Below, in pieces: positions 1-7,847 of a DNA stretch of 13,489 nucleotides. The stretch is from Opitutaceae bacterium (lineage in GTDB: Bacteria; Verrucomicrobiota; Verrucomicrobiia; Opitutales; Opitutaceae). How positions within the stretch are numbered: the stretch's first letter is position 1; each line of letters opens with the position of its first letter. The DNA is taken from assembly GCA_025352845.1 (NCBI GenBank), contig JANXSC010000254.1:1-13489 (forward strand), in the 5' to 3' direction. Below the pieces are notes generated by a model, which was not told the DNA's origin, made no database searches, and saw only the letters and a list, made by a program, of their open reading frames with translations. The position numbers were made by a program, and so were the translations under genes.

Positions 1-1
1 G

Positions 2-2011
2 GCGGAGGCGATGGACGTGTGCGTGCACACGGTGGACGGCGTGGCGGTGGTCGAGTGCGAGGCCACGGGGCGCGGCGGGGAGGGCGGGGCGGTGGATTAT
101 TTCCGCGGGGTGAAAGGGGCGGTCGGGCGGATGCAGGCGGCCAACGGGCTGCGCGAGTTTTGCCAGCGCGTGGCGGAGGAAGTGCGCGCGTTGAGCGGGT
201 TGGATCGCGTGATGATCTACCGCTTTCACGCGGACCAGCACGGCGAAGTTTTCGCCGAGGCGAAGCGCGAGGATCTCGCGCCGTGGCTCGGTCTGCATTA
301 CCCCGAGGGCGACATCCCGCGGCAGGTGCGCGAGATTTTCAAGCGCATCAGGATCCGCCCGCTGCCGAATGCCGCGGGGCCGCTGGTGGAGCTGGTGCCG
401 CTCGCGAATCCCGACACCGGCCGCCCTTTGAACATGACGCACTGCGCGCTGCGCGGCGCATCGGTGATGTGTTCCGAGTATCTCGCGAACATAGGCGTCG
501 CCGCGACGCTCACCATGCCGATCCTGCGCGATGGCGAGCTGTGGGGAATGATCTCTTGCCATCACTGCACGCCCACGCATTTCCCGTATCAAATGCGCGC
601 GGCCTGCGAGTTCATCTCGCAGGTGGCGACGTTGCAACTGAAGAGCGCCGAGCAGAGCGAGCAGCTCGTGTATCGGCTGCGGCTCGAGGGGGTGCATCAG
701 CAGCTCGTGGCCAAGGCGGCGCAGAATGGCGACCTCATGGCGCTCACCGACCTGCGGCCTTCGCTGCTCGATGCGATGGAGGCGGGGGGCGCGGCGCTGT
801 ATCATCTCGACCGCTGGTGGTGCGTGGGGAAAACACCGGAGCCGGCGCAGCTCGAGGCGCTCGCGGAATGGTTGAATGCGCGGCCGGATTTCGCCTCGGC
901 CACGCGGCCGGTGTTCGCCACCGATTCGCTGGCGCGCGACTATCCGGCGGGCGCGGACTTCGCCGCCGTGGCGAGCGGCGTGCTCGCCGTGCCGCTCTCT
1001 CGCGCGCGGCGCGACATGATCGTGTGGTTCCGCCCGGAAACGATTCAGACGGTGAACTGGGGCGGCAACCCGCACGAGAAGCCGCTCGTCAACGGTCCCC
1101 ACGGCCCGCGGCTCACGCCCCGGCGTTCGTTTGAACTTTTCACCGAGTCGGTGCAGCAGCGCTCGCTGCCGTGGTCGCATGTGGAGGTCGATTCCGCACT
1201 GCGCCTGCGCATGCTCGTGATGGAACTCGTCGTCACGCGCTCCCAGCGTATCGCCGAGTTGAACGTCGACCTCACGCGCAGCAACGAGGAGCTGGACGCC
1301 TTTGCCTACGTCGCCTCGCACGATTTGAAGGAACCGCTGCGCGGCATCCATCGCTACGCCCATCAACTGCTCGTGAGCGCGCAGACGCTCGACGACGAAA
1401 ACCGCAGGCGCGTGGAGGGGATCATGCGCCTCACCGTGCGCATGGACAGTCTGCTCGATTCGCTGCTGCACTTCTCCCGCGTGGGCCGCACCACACTGGA
1501 GCTCGACGAGGTGGATTTGAACGAAGTCGTGGAGGAGGCGCTCGAAATGGTCGGCGCGCGGCGCGGCGACGGCATCTTCACCGTCGAAGTGCCGCGCCCG
1601 CTGCCGGGGCTGCACTGCGACCGCGTGCGGGTGCGCGAGATTTTCAGCAATCTGCTGAGCAACGCGTTCAAATACAGCGGGCCCGGGCCGGCGCGCATTG
1701 AGGTCGGCTACCTCGCGCCGGGGGAAACCGCACCGCGCCTGGTCGCGCCCGCCGAGTCCGCCGGCCACACGATCTTTTTTGTGCGCGACCACGGCATCGG
1801 CATCGAGCCCCGGCACCATGAGCAGATTTTCCGCATGTTCAAACGGCTGCACGGCCGCGACGACTACGGCGGCGGCGTGGGCGCGGGCCTGACGATCGTG
1901 CAAAAGCTCGTGCAGCGCCACGGCGGTTGCGTGTGGGTGGATTCGGCCGTCGGCGCGGGCAGCACGTTTTACTTCACCCTGCCGGGCCAGCAAACGAGGG
2001 CTCTGGCATGA
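2..2011 (+). CDS. bphP: Bacteriophytochrome histidine kinase, copy 1 (5' end outside window)
   Basis: Red/far-red photoreceptor kinase: bilin-bound GAF and PHY domains control autophosphorylation of a C-terminal histidine kinase in the cytoplasm. The frame is open from base 2. The first ATG, at 11, is internal, because the bases before it match codons 119-121 of the second copy. About 121 residues (the PAS domain with the biliverdin Cys) therefore lie outside the window. Numbering from the ATG at 11, the GAF domain contains the VMIYRF motif, PEGDIP with its conserved Asp, and SVMCSEYL. The PHY tongue has PRRSF. HisKA has the H-box ASHDLKEPL (His437), and the HATPase domain has SNLLSNAFKYS, DHGIGI and GGGVGAGL. 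The residue at the DrBphP His260 position is Cys154, and the His290 equivalent is kept (His184). The stop overlaps the next ATG (ATGA), which implies translational coupling to the truncated regulator. Whether the missing N-terminus is intact cannot be seen. Confidence 0.93.
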   Translation, partial: AEAMDVCVHTVDGVAVVECEATGRGGEGGAVDYFRGVKGAVGRMQAANGLREFCQRVAEEVRALSGLDRVMIYRFHADQHGEVFAEAKREDLAPWLGLHYPEGDIPRQVREIFKRIRIRPLPNAAGPLVELVPLANPDTGRPLNMTHCALRGASVMCSEYLANIGVAATLTMPILRDGELWGMISCHHCTPTHFPYQMRAACEFISQVATLQLKSAEQSEQLVYRLRLEGVHQQLVAKAAQNGDLMALTDLRPSLLDAMEAGGAALYHLDRWWCVGKTPEPAQLEALAEWLNARPDFASATRPVFATDSLARDYPAGADFAAVASGVLAVPLSRARRDMIVWFRPETIQTVNWGGNPHEKPLVNGPHGPRLTPRRSFELFTESVQQRSLPWSHVEVDSALRLRMLVMELVVTRSQRIAELNVDLTRSNEELDAFAYVASHDLKEPLRGIHRYAHQLLVSAQTLDDENRRRVEGIMRLTVRMDSLLDSLLHFSRVGRTTLELDEVDLNEVVEEALEMVGARRGDGIFTVEVPRPLPGLHCDRVRVREIFSNLLSNAFKYSGPGPARIEVGYLAPGETAPRLVAPAESAGHTIFFVRDHGIGIEPRHHEQIFRMFKRLHGRDDYGGGVGAGLTIVQKLVQRHGGCVWVDSAVGAGSTFYFTLPGQQTRALA

Positions 2012-2247
2012 ACCGCGCACCGGCGGAGACGATTTTCGTCCTTGAGGATTGTGATGAAAATTTCGAGACCGTGCCCGATGCCGCGCGGCTCGCCGGCGTG
2101 ACGCACGACTTCCGCCGCGATCACTGGGCGGGGCGGGTAGCGGTGGCCGAAAAGACGTGGGCAAAAAGCGGGAACGCGTTCTTCAGCGGCAATGGCGCGG
2201 TGGCAGGCGTTCGGCGGATTTATCAAGGAAACGGCGGCGCGGATTGA
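2008..2247 (+). pseudogene. Truncated response regulator remnant
   Basis: The ORF starts at the ATGA overlap with phytochrome copy 1, exactly as the intact regulator does after copy 2. The first 37 residues parallel the start of that regulator: the TIFVLEDCDENFETV and DAARLAGVTH segments match, including the acidic Glu-Asp pair. After the FRR residues (about base 2118) the similarity stops. The remaining 42 residues are Gly/Ala/Arg-rich and resemble no receiver. The phosphoacceptor Asp, the switch Thr and the conserved Lys are all absent. The 79-residue product cannot act as a normal receiver. I infer a deletion or replacement after the cassette was duplicated. A new function as a small peptide is possible but nothing in the sequence supports it. 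Confidence 0.8.
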
Positions 2248-2283
2248 ACCCACGCCCACCATTTTCCATTCATTCATCATCGC
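2119..2283. other. Novel junction sequence between the duplicated cassettes
   Basis: This stretch has no counterpart after the second regulator. It begins where similarity to the intact regulator ends and runs to the start of phytochrome copy 2. The first part (to 2247) is GC-rich and forms the foreign tail of the truncated regulator. The last part, around 2250-2283, is AT-richer (the ATTTTCCATTCATTCATC region) and could hold the translation-initiation region of copy 2. I see no Shine-Dalgarno sequence, no terminator hairpin and no insertion-sequence ends. Confidence 0.5.
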
Positions 2284-4638
2284 ATGAAAACGCCCACCAT
2301 GCCTGCACCTGACCCCCCGCTCCCGTGGGCCTCCGGCCTCTACAGCATCAAGCGTCACGGCGTTTCCCTGACCAATTGCGACAGCGAACCGGTGCAGACG
2401 CCGGGGTGCATTCAGGCGCACGGGGCGATGCTGGTGCTGCGGTTGAGCGACCTCACGATTTTGCAGGTGAGCGAAAATTCGGCGGAGCTTTTGGGCGAAA
2501 CGCCCGCGGCGCTGGCGGGGCAGGACGTGGCGAAAGCCGTGGGCGCGGCGGGCGCGGCGCGGTTGCGCGAGGTCATTGATCGCGAGCCGATCGAGCGGAA
2601 TTCGCTCTACGCTTTCACGCTGCCGGCGCGCGGTGCGGCGGAGGCGATGGACGTGTGCGTGCACACGGTGGACGGCGTGGCGGTGGTGGAGTGCGAGGCC
2701 AGGCGGGATGGCGAGGAAGGCGGGGCGGTGGATTATTTCCGCGGGTTGAGAGGGGCGGTCGGGCGGATGCAGGCGGCCAACGGGCTGCGCGAGTTTTGCC
2801 TGCGCGTGGCGGAGGAAGTGCGCGCACTGAGCGGGCTGGACCGCGTGATGATTTACCGCTTTCACGCGGACATGCACGGCGAAGTTTTCGCCGAGGCGAA
2901 GCGCGAGGATCTCGCGCCGTGGCTCGGCTTCCACTACCCCGAGGGCGACATCCCGCGGCCGGCGCGGGAGATTTTCAAGCGCATCTGGATCCGCCCGCTG
3001 CCGCATGCCGCGGGGCCGCTGGTGGAGCTGGTGCCGCTCGCGAATCCCGACACCGGCCACCCTTTGAACATGACGCACTGCGCGCTGCGCGGCGCGTCGG
3101 TGATGTATTCCGAGTATCTCGCAAACATGGGCGTCGCCGCGTCGCTCACCATGCCGATCCTGCGCGATGGCGAGCTGTGGGGACTGATCGCGTGCCAGCA
3201 CAACACGCCCACGCATTTCCCGTATCAAATGCGTTCGGCCTGCGAGTTCCTCGCGCAAGTGGCGACGCTGCAACTCAAGAACGCCGAGGAGAGCGAGCAG
3301 CGCGCCTATCGCCTGCGGCTCGAGGGCATGCATCAGCAACTTGTGGCCACGGCGGCGCAGGACGGCAACCTCGTGGCACTCATCGACCGGCAGCCTTCGC
3401 TGCTCGATGCGATGGAGGCGGGCGGCGTAGCGCTGTATCATCTCGACCGCTGGTGGTGCGCGGGGATAACGCCGGAGCCCGCGCAGCTCCACGCGCTCGC
3501 GGAATGGTTGAACGCGCGGCCGGATTTCGCCTCGGCCACGCGGCCGGTGTTCTGCACCGATTCCCTGCCGCAGGATTACCGGGCGGGCGCGAAATTCGCC
3601 GCCGTGGCGAGCGGCGTGCTCGCGGTGCCGCTCACGCGGGCGCGGCGGGACATGATCGTGTGGTTCCGCCCGGAGACGATTCAAACGGTGAACTGGGGCG
3701 GCAATCCGCACGAGAAGCCGCTCGTCACCGGCCCGCACGGCCCGCGGCTTACGCCCAGGGGTTCGTTTGAACTTTTCACCGAGTCCGTGCATCAGCGCTC
3801 GCTGCCGTGGTCGATCGTGGAAGTCGATTCCGCGCTGCGCCTGCGCATGCTCGTGATGGAACTCGTCGCGGCGCGCGCCTTGCGCGAGCTGAATGGCGAA
3901 CTCACGCGCAGCAACGGGGAACTGGACGCCTTTGCCTACATGGCCTCGCACGATTTGAAGGAACCGCTGCGCGGCATCCATCGCCACGCGCATCAGCTCT
4001 TGAAAAGCGCGCAGTCGTCCGACGACGACCGCAAGCGCGTGGAGGTGATCATACGCCTCACCGTGCGCATGGACAGCCTGCTCGATTCGCTGCTGCACTT
4101 TTCGCGCGTCGGCCGCGCCGTGCTCGACTTCGACGAGGTGAATCTTAACGAAGTCGTGGAGGAAGCACTCGAGATGGTCGGCGTGCGGCGCGGCGACGGC
4201 ACCTTCACCGTCGAAGTGCCGCGCCCGCTGCCGGGGCTGCACTGCGACCGCGTGCGGGTGCGCGAGATTTTCAGCAACCTGCTGAGCAACGCGCTCAAAT
4301 ACAGTGCGCCCGCGCCGGCGCGCATTGAGATCGGCTACCACGCGCGGGGGGAAACCGCGTCGCGGCCGGCCGCGCCCGCCGAGTCCGCCGGCCACACGAT
4401 CTTTTTTGTGCGCGACCACGGCATCGGCATCGAGCCCCGGCACCATGAGCAGATTTTCCTCATGTTCAAACGGCTGCACGCCCGCGACGACTACGGCGGC
4501 GGCGTGGGCGCGGGCCTGACGATCGTGCAAAAGCTCGTGCAACGCCACGGCGGTCGCGTGTGGATCGATTCGGCCGTCGGCGCGGGCAGCACGTTTTACT
4601 TTACGCTGCCCTTCGGCGAAGCACCCGCGCTCGCATGA
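2284..4638 (+). CDS. bphP: Bacteriophytochrome histidine kinase, copy 2 (complete)
   Basis: Complete 784-residue photosensor kinase with the order PAS (about 25-125), GAF (150-330), PHY (340-515), HisKA (535-610) and HATPase (650-778). Seen: Cys32 in NCDSEP, at the place of the biliverdin-binding Cys24 of DrBphP; Tyr191; Asp222 in PEGDIP; Arg269; Tyr278; the WGGNP motif; and the tongue PRGSF (Arg492). The H-box His is 556, the N-box Asn 665 and 669, followed by DHGIGI (711-716) and GGGVGAGL (738-745). Two pocket residues are unusual: Tyr275 replaces His260 and Gln305 replaces His290 (DrBphP numbering). The ATG at 2284 is chosen because it leaves the PAS region complete; an ATG at 2299 is an alternative, and neither has a clear Shine-Dalgarno sequence. 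The stop overlaps the regulator start (ATGA). Attachment of biliverdin is inferred from the Cys and has not been shown. Confidence 0.96.
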   Translation: MKTPTMPAPDPPLPWASGLYSIKRHGVSLTNCDSEPVQTPGCIQAHGAMLVLRLSDLTILQVSENSAELLGETPAALAGQDVAKAVGAAGAARLREVIDREPIERNSLYAFTLPARGAAEAMDVCVHTVDGVAVVECEARRDGEEGGAVDYFRGLRGAVGRMQAANGLREFCLRVAEEVRALSGLDRVMIYRFHADMHGEVFAEAKREDLAPWLGFHYPEGDIPRPAREIFKRIWIRPLPHAAGPLVELVPLANPDTGHPLNMTHCALRGASVMYSEYLANMGVAASLTMPILRDGELWGLIACQHNTPTHFPYQMRSACEFLAQVATLQLKNAEESEQRAYRLRLEGMHQQLVATAAQDGNLVALIDRQPSLLDAMEAGGVALYHLDRWWCAGITPEPAQLHALAEWLNARPDFASATRPVFCTDSLPQDYRAGAKFAAVASGVLAVPLTRARRDMIVWFRPETIQTVNWGGNPHEKPLVTGPHGPRLTPRGSFELFTESVHQRSLPWSIVEVDSALRLRMLVMELVAARALRELNGELTRSNGELDAFAYMASHDLKEPLRGIHRHAHQLLKSAQSSDDDRKRVEVIIRLTVRMDSLLDSLLHFSRVGRAVLDFDEVNLNEVVEEALEMVGVRRGDGTFTVEVPRPLPGLHCDRVRVREIFSNLLSNALKYSAPAPARIEIGYHARGETASRPAAPAESAGHTIFFVRDHGIGIEPRHHEQIFLMFKRLHARDDYGGGVGAGLTIVQKLVQRHGGRVWIDSAVGAGSTFYFTLPFGEAPALA

Positions 4639-5093
4639 ATCCCGGGACCATCCTCGTGCTCGAAGATTGCGATGAAGATTTCGAGACCGTCTGCGACGCC
4701 GCGCGCCGCGCCGGGGTGACGCACCATCTCCGGCGCGCGACGACGGGGGACGAATGCATCGGCATGCTGCGCGATGGCGCGACGGCGGTCGCTCCCGTGC
4801 TTGTGCTGCTCGATCTGAACACCCCGCAAGGCGATGGCCGCGAAGCGCTGCGCTACATCAAGCAACACGATCGGCTGCGCTCCGTCCCGCTCGTCGTGCT
4901 CACCACCTCGGCGAATCCGCGCGATCTCGGCTTTTGTTATGACTGCGGCGCGAACGCCTATCACGTCAAACCCGTGCGCCACGACGAGCACCTGCGGGTG
5001 CTCGGGGAAATCTTTCATTACTGGCTGCGCGCCGTGGCGCTCCCGCAAAAGCACGAGTTCCCGGCGCGATACGTCAACTTGCCGTCCCGATGA
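4635..5093 (+). CDS. Single-domain response regulator, phytochrome-associated (Rcp1-like)
   Basis: A 152-residue stand-alone receiver, the expected phosphorylation partner of the preceding phytochrome kinase. The ATG overlaps the kinase stop by four bases. Conserved receiver residues are visible: the acidic pair Glu10-Asp11, phosphoacceptor Asp60 in LLDLNTP, switch Thr90 in VVLTTSA, and Lys112 in HVKPV. There is no DNA-binding or enzymatic output domain. The C-terminal extension (about 120-152, with HYWLRAVALP) matches the layout of small Rcp1-type regulators encoded beside cyanobacterial and bacterial phytochromes. Its stop overlaps a third start (ATGA at 5090), so it is probably co-translated with the hybrid kinase. 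Because the regulator of the first cassette is broken, this one may serve both phytochromes. That is inference. Confidence 0.93.
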   Translation: MNPGTILVLEDCDEDFETVCDAARRAGVTHHLRRATTGDECIGMLRDGATAVAPVLVLLDLNTPQGDGREALRYIKQHDRLRSVPLVVLTTSANPRDLGFCYDCGANAYHVKPVRHDEHLRVLGEIFHYWLRAVALPQKHEFPARYVNLPSR

Positions 5094-5150
5094 AACCGCT
5101 GACCCGGAAAATCCTCATTATCGACGACAGTCCCGGAGGACCGGGCCGAG
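5090..5150 (+). other. Out-of-frame 5' end of the hybrid kinase receiver (apparent frameshift)
   Basis: An ATG at 5090 overlaps the regulator stop (ATGA) and starts MKPLTRKILIIDDSP, a typical first strand of a receiver with its Asp-Asp pair. In this frame the receiver sequence then dissolves into Gly/Arg/Pro-rich nonsense ending at 5428. Removing one G from the CCCGGAGGA run at 5135-5136 would give SPEDRAEMRRML and join it directly to the open frame used from 5151. The kinase frame has a stop at 5100-5102 and no ATG, GTG or TTG between there and 5151. This is either a real one-base insertion or a sequencing error. Confidence 0.82.
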
Positions 5151-7847
5151 ATGCGGCGCATGTTGCTGGCGGGCTCCAGCACCCGCTATCGCTTTATCGA
5201 GGCGGAACTGGGCGTGGTTGGCCTGGGCCTTTGCCGCGATGCCGGGGACGGTTTGCCGGATGTGGTGCTGCTCGATTTTCATCTGCCCGACATGAATGCG
5301 ACGGACGTGCTCGCGGAGCTGCGCCGTGGAGCGGACCTGCCGCCGTGTCCGGTCGTCGTTCTCACGGGCTCGGACCAGCAGAGCGGCCCGGAACTGCTGC
5401 GCGCCGGCGCGCAGGATTACTTGGGTAAAAGCTGGACGACCACAGAGAGCCTGACGCGTGCGGTGGAGAATGCCATCGAACGCTTTGCCCTGCTCGTCGA
5501 GCGCAAGCTGGACCACCAGCAGTTGCGCGCCGCCCATGATAGTTTCCGCCACCTCGTGGAGCACTCGCCCTTCGGAGTCTATGCGGTGGACGCGGATTTC
5601 CGGCTCATGCAGGTGAGCGCCGGGGCGCAGAAAATATTTGAAAATATCCGTCCGCTCATCGACCGGGACTTCGCCGAAGTCCTCCGCCTCGTCTGGTCGG
5701 AGCCCTTCGCCACCGAGGCCATCGCGATCTTTCGCGAGGTGATGGAAAGCGGCGAGACCTACCACGCGCCGAGCACCGTAGAGAAGCGGCATGACACCGC
5801 CGCAGAGGAGTCCTACGACTGGAAGGTGGAGCGCATCACCCTGCCCGACGGACGGCTAGGCGCGGTGTGCCACTTCTACGATCTCTCCGAGCGCCAGCGC
5901 TATGAAGCCGTGCTGCGCGAGCAGGAGCAGCGGCTGCGCTCGCTGGTGGATAATTCACCGCTCTCCGTGGTGGAATGGAACCGCGACCTCGTGCTCACGC
6001 GATGGGCGGGCGAGGCGGAGGCGACCTACGGCTGGAGCGCGGCGGAGGTCGTGGGCCGTCCCATCGCCGAACTGGAAATGATTTACGAAGAGGACCGGCC
6101 GATCGTGGAAAGTGTGATCGCGCGGTTGATCGACGGCGTCACGCGCCACCTCACGCAGGGCTTCCGGCTGCAAACGAAGGACCGCCGGGTGCTCCACGGC
6201 GTCTGGCACCACTCGGTGCTCGTGGATGCCGCCGGGAAGATGATTTCCGTGCTCGCCCTCGGCGCGGACGTGACCGCGCAGAAAGAGGCGGAAGCGGAAC
6301 TGCTCCTGCGCACCAAGGAGCTGCGCGAGAGCGAAACGCGCACGCGGCTGGCCACCGAGGCGACGGCGGTGGGCATCTGGGAATGGAACGTCCTCACCGG
6401 CGCGATCCGCTGGGATGCGCAGTTGTTCCGCATCTACGGCATCGTGCCCACGCGGGATGGCTTCGTGCACAAGAGCGATTGGAGCGGCGCAGTGCTGCCG
6501 GAGGATCTGCCGGAAAATGAGCGCATCCTGCTGGACACCTTGCGCCGCTGCGGCCAGAGCCGCCGCGAATTCCGCATCCACCGGCGCGACGACGGCGAAT
6601 GCCGCAATATCGAAGCCGTCGAAACGGTGCGCACCAACGAACAGGGGCAGGCCGAATGGGTGGTGGGCACGAATCTGGACATCACCGAGCGCAAGCGCGC
6701 GGAAGAAAAAGTGCGCGCCGCGAAGGAAGCCGCGGAAGCGGCGAACGCCGCCAAGGACGATTTCCTCGCCTCGCTCAGCCACGAGCTGCGCACCCCCCTC
6801 ACGCCGGTGCTGATGACGGCGGCCGCGCTCGCCGGCGATCCGTCGCTGCCGGCCGAGCTGCGCGACCAGCTCGCGATGATGCGGCGCAACATCGAACTCG
6901 AAGCGCGGCTCATCGATGATTTGCTCGACCTCACGCGCATCAGCCGCGGCAAACTCGCCATCGCTCCGGTCCTCACCGATTTGCACCAGCTCCTCCATCA
7001 CACCGGCGAAATTGTGCGCAGTGAATTCTTCGGCCGGGAAGTGCGCGTCATTTTTCAACTCGAAGCCGCGCGCCATCACGCACTCGTGGACGGCGCGAGG
7101 CTGCAGCAGGTGTTTTGGAATCTGCTCCGAAACGCGCTGAAATTCACTCCTGACGGCGGCAGCGTCACCATTCGTTCGCACAACGCCGGCGACTTGATCG
7201 TCGTGACGTTTGTCGACACCGGCATCGGCATCAGTGCCGAGAATCTGCCGCGGCTCTTCAAGGCCTTTGAGCAAGGCGATGCGGCCGGGCAGCACCGCTA
7301 CGGCGGGCTCGGCCTCGGACTGGCGATCTCGCGCGCTATCGCGGAAATGCACGGCAGCACCCTCTCTGCCGCGAGCCCCGGCCGCGGGCTCGGAGCGACC
7401 TTCACTTTGTCGCTCGTCACCGCCCAGCCACCTTCCTCCGCCGGCGGCACTGCCGCCGGGCACCCCGCGGCCGATCGTCCGCTGCGGCTCCTCGTGGTGG
7501 AGGATCATGAATCGTCGCGCGTGGTGCTCACGCGGTTGCTCACGCGCTGCGGACACCGTGTCACATCCGTTGCGACCGTGCGTGAGGCGCTTGCCGTCTA
7601 TGCCAACACCCATTTTGACGTCGTCATCAGTGACCTTGGTCTGCCCGACGGCAGCGGCCTCGACCTCATGCGCGATATCCAGCGGCAGCGCCCCATCCCC
7701 GGCATCGCTCTGAGTGGCTACGGCATGGAAAACGACCTCAGCCAAACGCGCGAGGCCGGATTCTTCGCCCATTTGGTGAAGCCGGTGAAAGTGGACCAGA
7801 TCCGCGTCTTGCTGGCCAGCGTCCCCAGCCCGAAAATCACGGAGTGA
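5151..7847 (+). CDS. Hybrid sensor histidine kinase: receiver, three PAS regions, HisKA, HATPase, receiver
   Basis: An 898-residue cytoplasmic hybrid kinase with no signal peptide or TM segment. Residues 1-105 are a receiver lacking its first strand and acidic pair, which lie out of frame upstream; Asp42 (LLDFHLPD), Thr72 and Lys93 remain. PAS-like regions follow at about 132-245, 262-378 and 395-512, each ending in a DLSER, ADVTAQ or LDITER-type exit motif. A short coil leads to HisKA (SHELRTPL, His544) and HATPase (N-box Asn657/661, DTGIGI 689-694, GGLGLGL 718-724). The C-terminal receiver (780-893) has Glu784-Asp785, Asp828 in SDLGLPDG, switch Ser855 and Lys877. Its place at the end of the phytochrome operon suggests that it receives phosphate, or integrates other PAS-sensed cues, downstream of the light sensors. 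Start 5151 is the first possible one in this frame; the ancestral start was probably 5090. Confidence 0.9.
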   Translation: MRRMLLAGSSTRYRFIEAELGVVGLGLCRDAGDGLPDVVLLDFHLPDMNATDVLAELRRGADLPPCPVVVLTGSDQQSGPELLRAGAQDYLGKSWTTTESLTRAVENAIERFALLVERKLDHQQLRAAHDSFRHLVEHSPFGVYAVDADFRLMQVSAGAQKIFENIRPLIDRDFAEVLRLVWSEPFATEAIAIFREVMESGETYHAPSTVEKRHDTAAEESYDWKVERITLPDGRLGAVCHFYDLSERQRYEAVLREQEQRLRSLVDNSPLSVVEWNRDLVLTRWAGEAEATYGWSAAEVVGRPIAELEMIYEEDRPIVESVIARLIDGVTRHLTQGFRLQTKDRRVLHGVWHHSVLVDAAGKMISVLALGADVTAQKEAEAELLLRTKELRESETRTRLATEATAVGIWEWNVLTGAIRWDAQLFRIYGIVPTRDGFVHKSDWSGAVLPEDLPENERILLDTLRRCGQSRREFRIHRRDDGECRNIEAVETVRTNEQGQAEWVVGTNLDITERKRAEEKVRAAKEAAEAANAAKDDFLASLSHELRTPLTPVLMTAAALAGDPSLPAELRDQLAMMRRNIELEARLIDDLLDLTRISRGKLAIAPVLTDLHQLLHHTGEIVRSEFFGREVRVIFQLEAARHHALVDGARLQQVFWNLLRNALKFTPDGGSVTIRSHNAGDLIVVTFVDTGIGISAENLPRLFKAFEQGDAAGQHRYGGLGLGLAISRAIAEMHGSTLSAASPGRGLGATFTLSLVTAQPPSSAGGTAAGHPAADRPLRLLVVEDHESSRVVLTRLLTRCGHRVTSVATVREALAVYANTHFDVVISDLGLPDGSGLDLMRDIQRQRPIPGIALSGYGMENDLSQTREAGFFAHLVKPVKVDQIRVLLASVPSPKITE

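Larger units (their letters stand above)
2..4736 (+). repeat. Tandem duplication of a phytochrome-regulator cassette
   Basis: Unit A (2-2118) and unit B (2638-4736) align almost without gaps. The proteins look roughly 85-90 percent identical by eye (not computed), and long runs of DNA are identical. Unit A carries 9 extra bases within the kinase linker/HisKA part and 9 more near the start of the regulator. Similarity reaches from the left window edge through the kinase stop, the ATGA overlap and 34-37 codons of the regulator, then ends abruptly. The left boundary of unit A is outside the window. Confidence 0.9.

Noticed and set aside
19..1134. 371-codon + strand ORF overlapping phytochrome copy 1 in another frame (and its twin at 2655-3770)
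   Set aside because: Both are Arg/Ala/Gly-rich out-of-frame readings. They appear twice only because the underlying phytochrome gene is duplicated.
1969..4548. 859-codon ORF on the minus strand opposite phytochrome copy 2
   Set aside because: His/Arg/Ala-rich product with no domain; a GC-driven shadow of the well-supported sense gene with its catalytic motifs.
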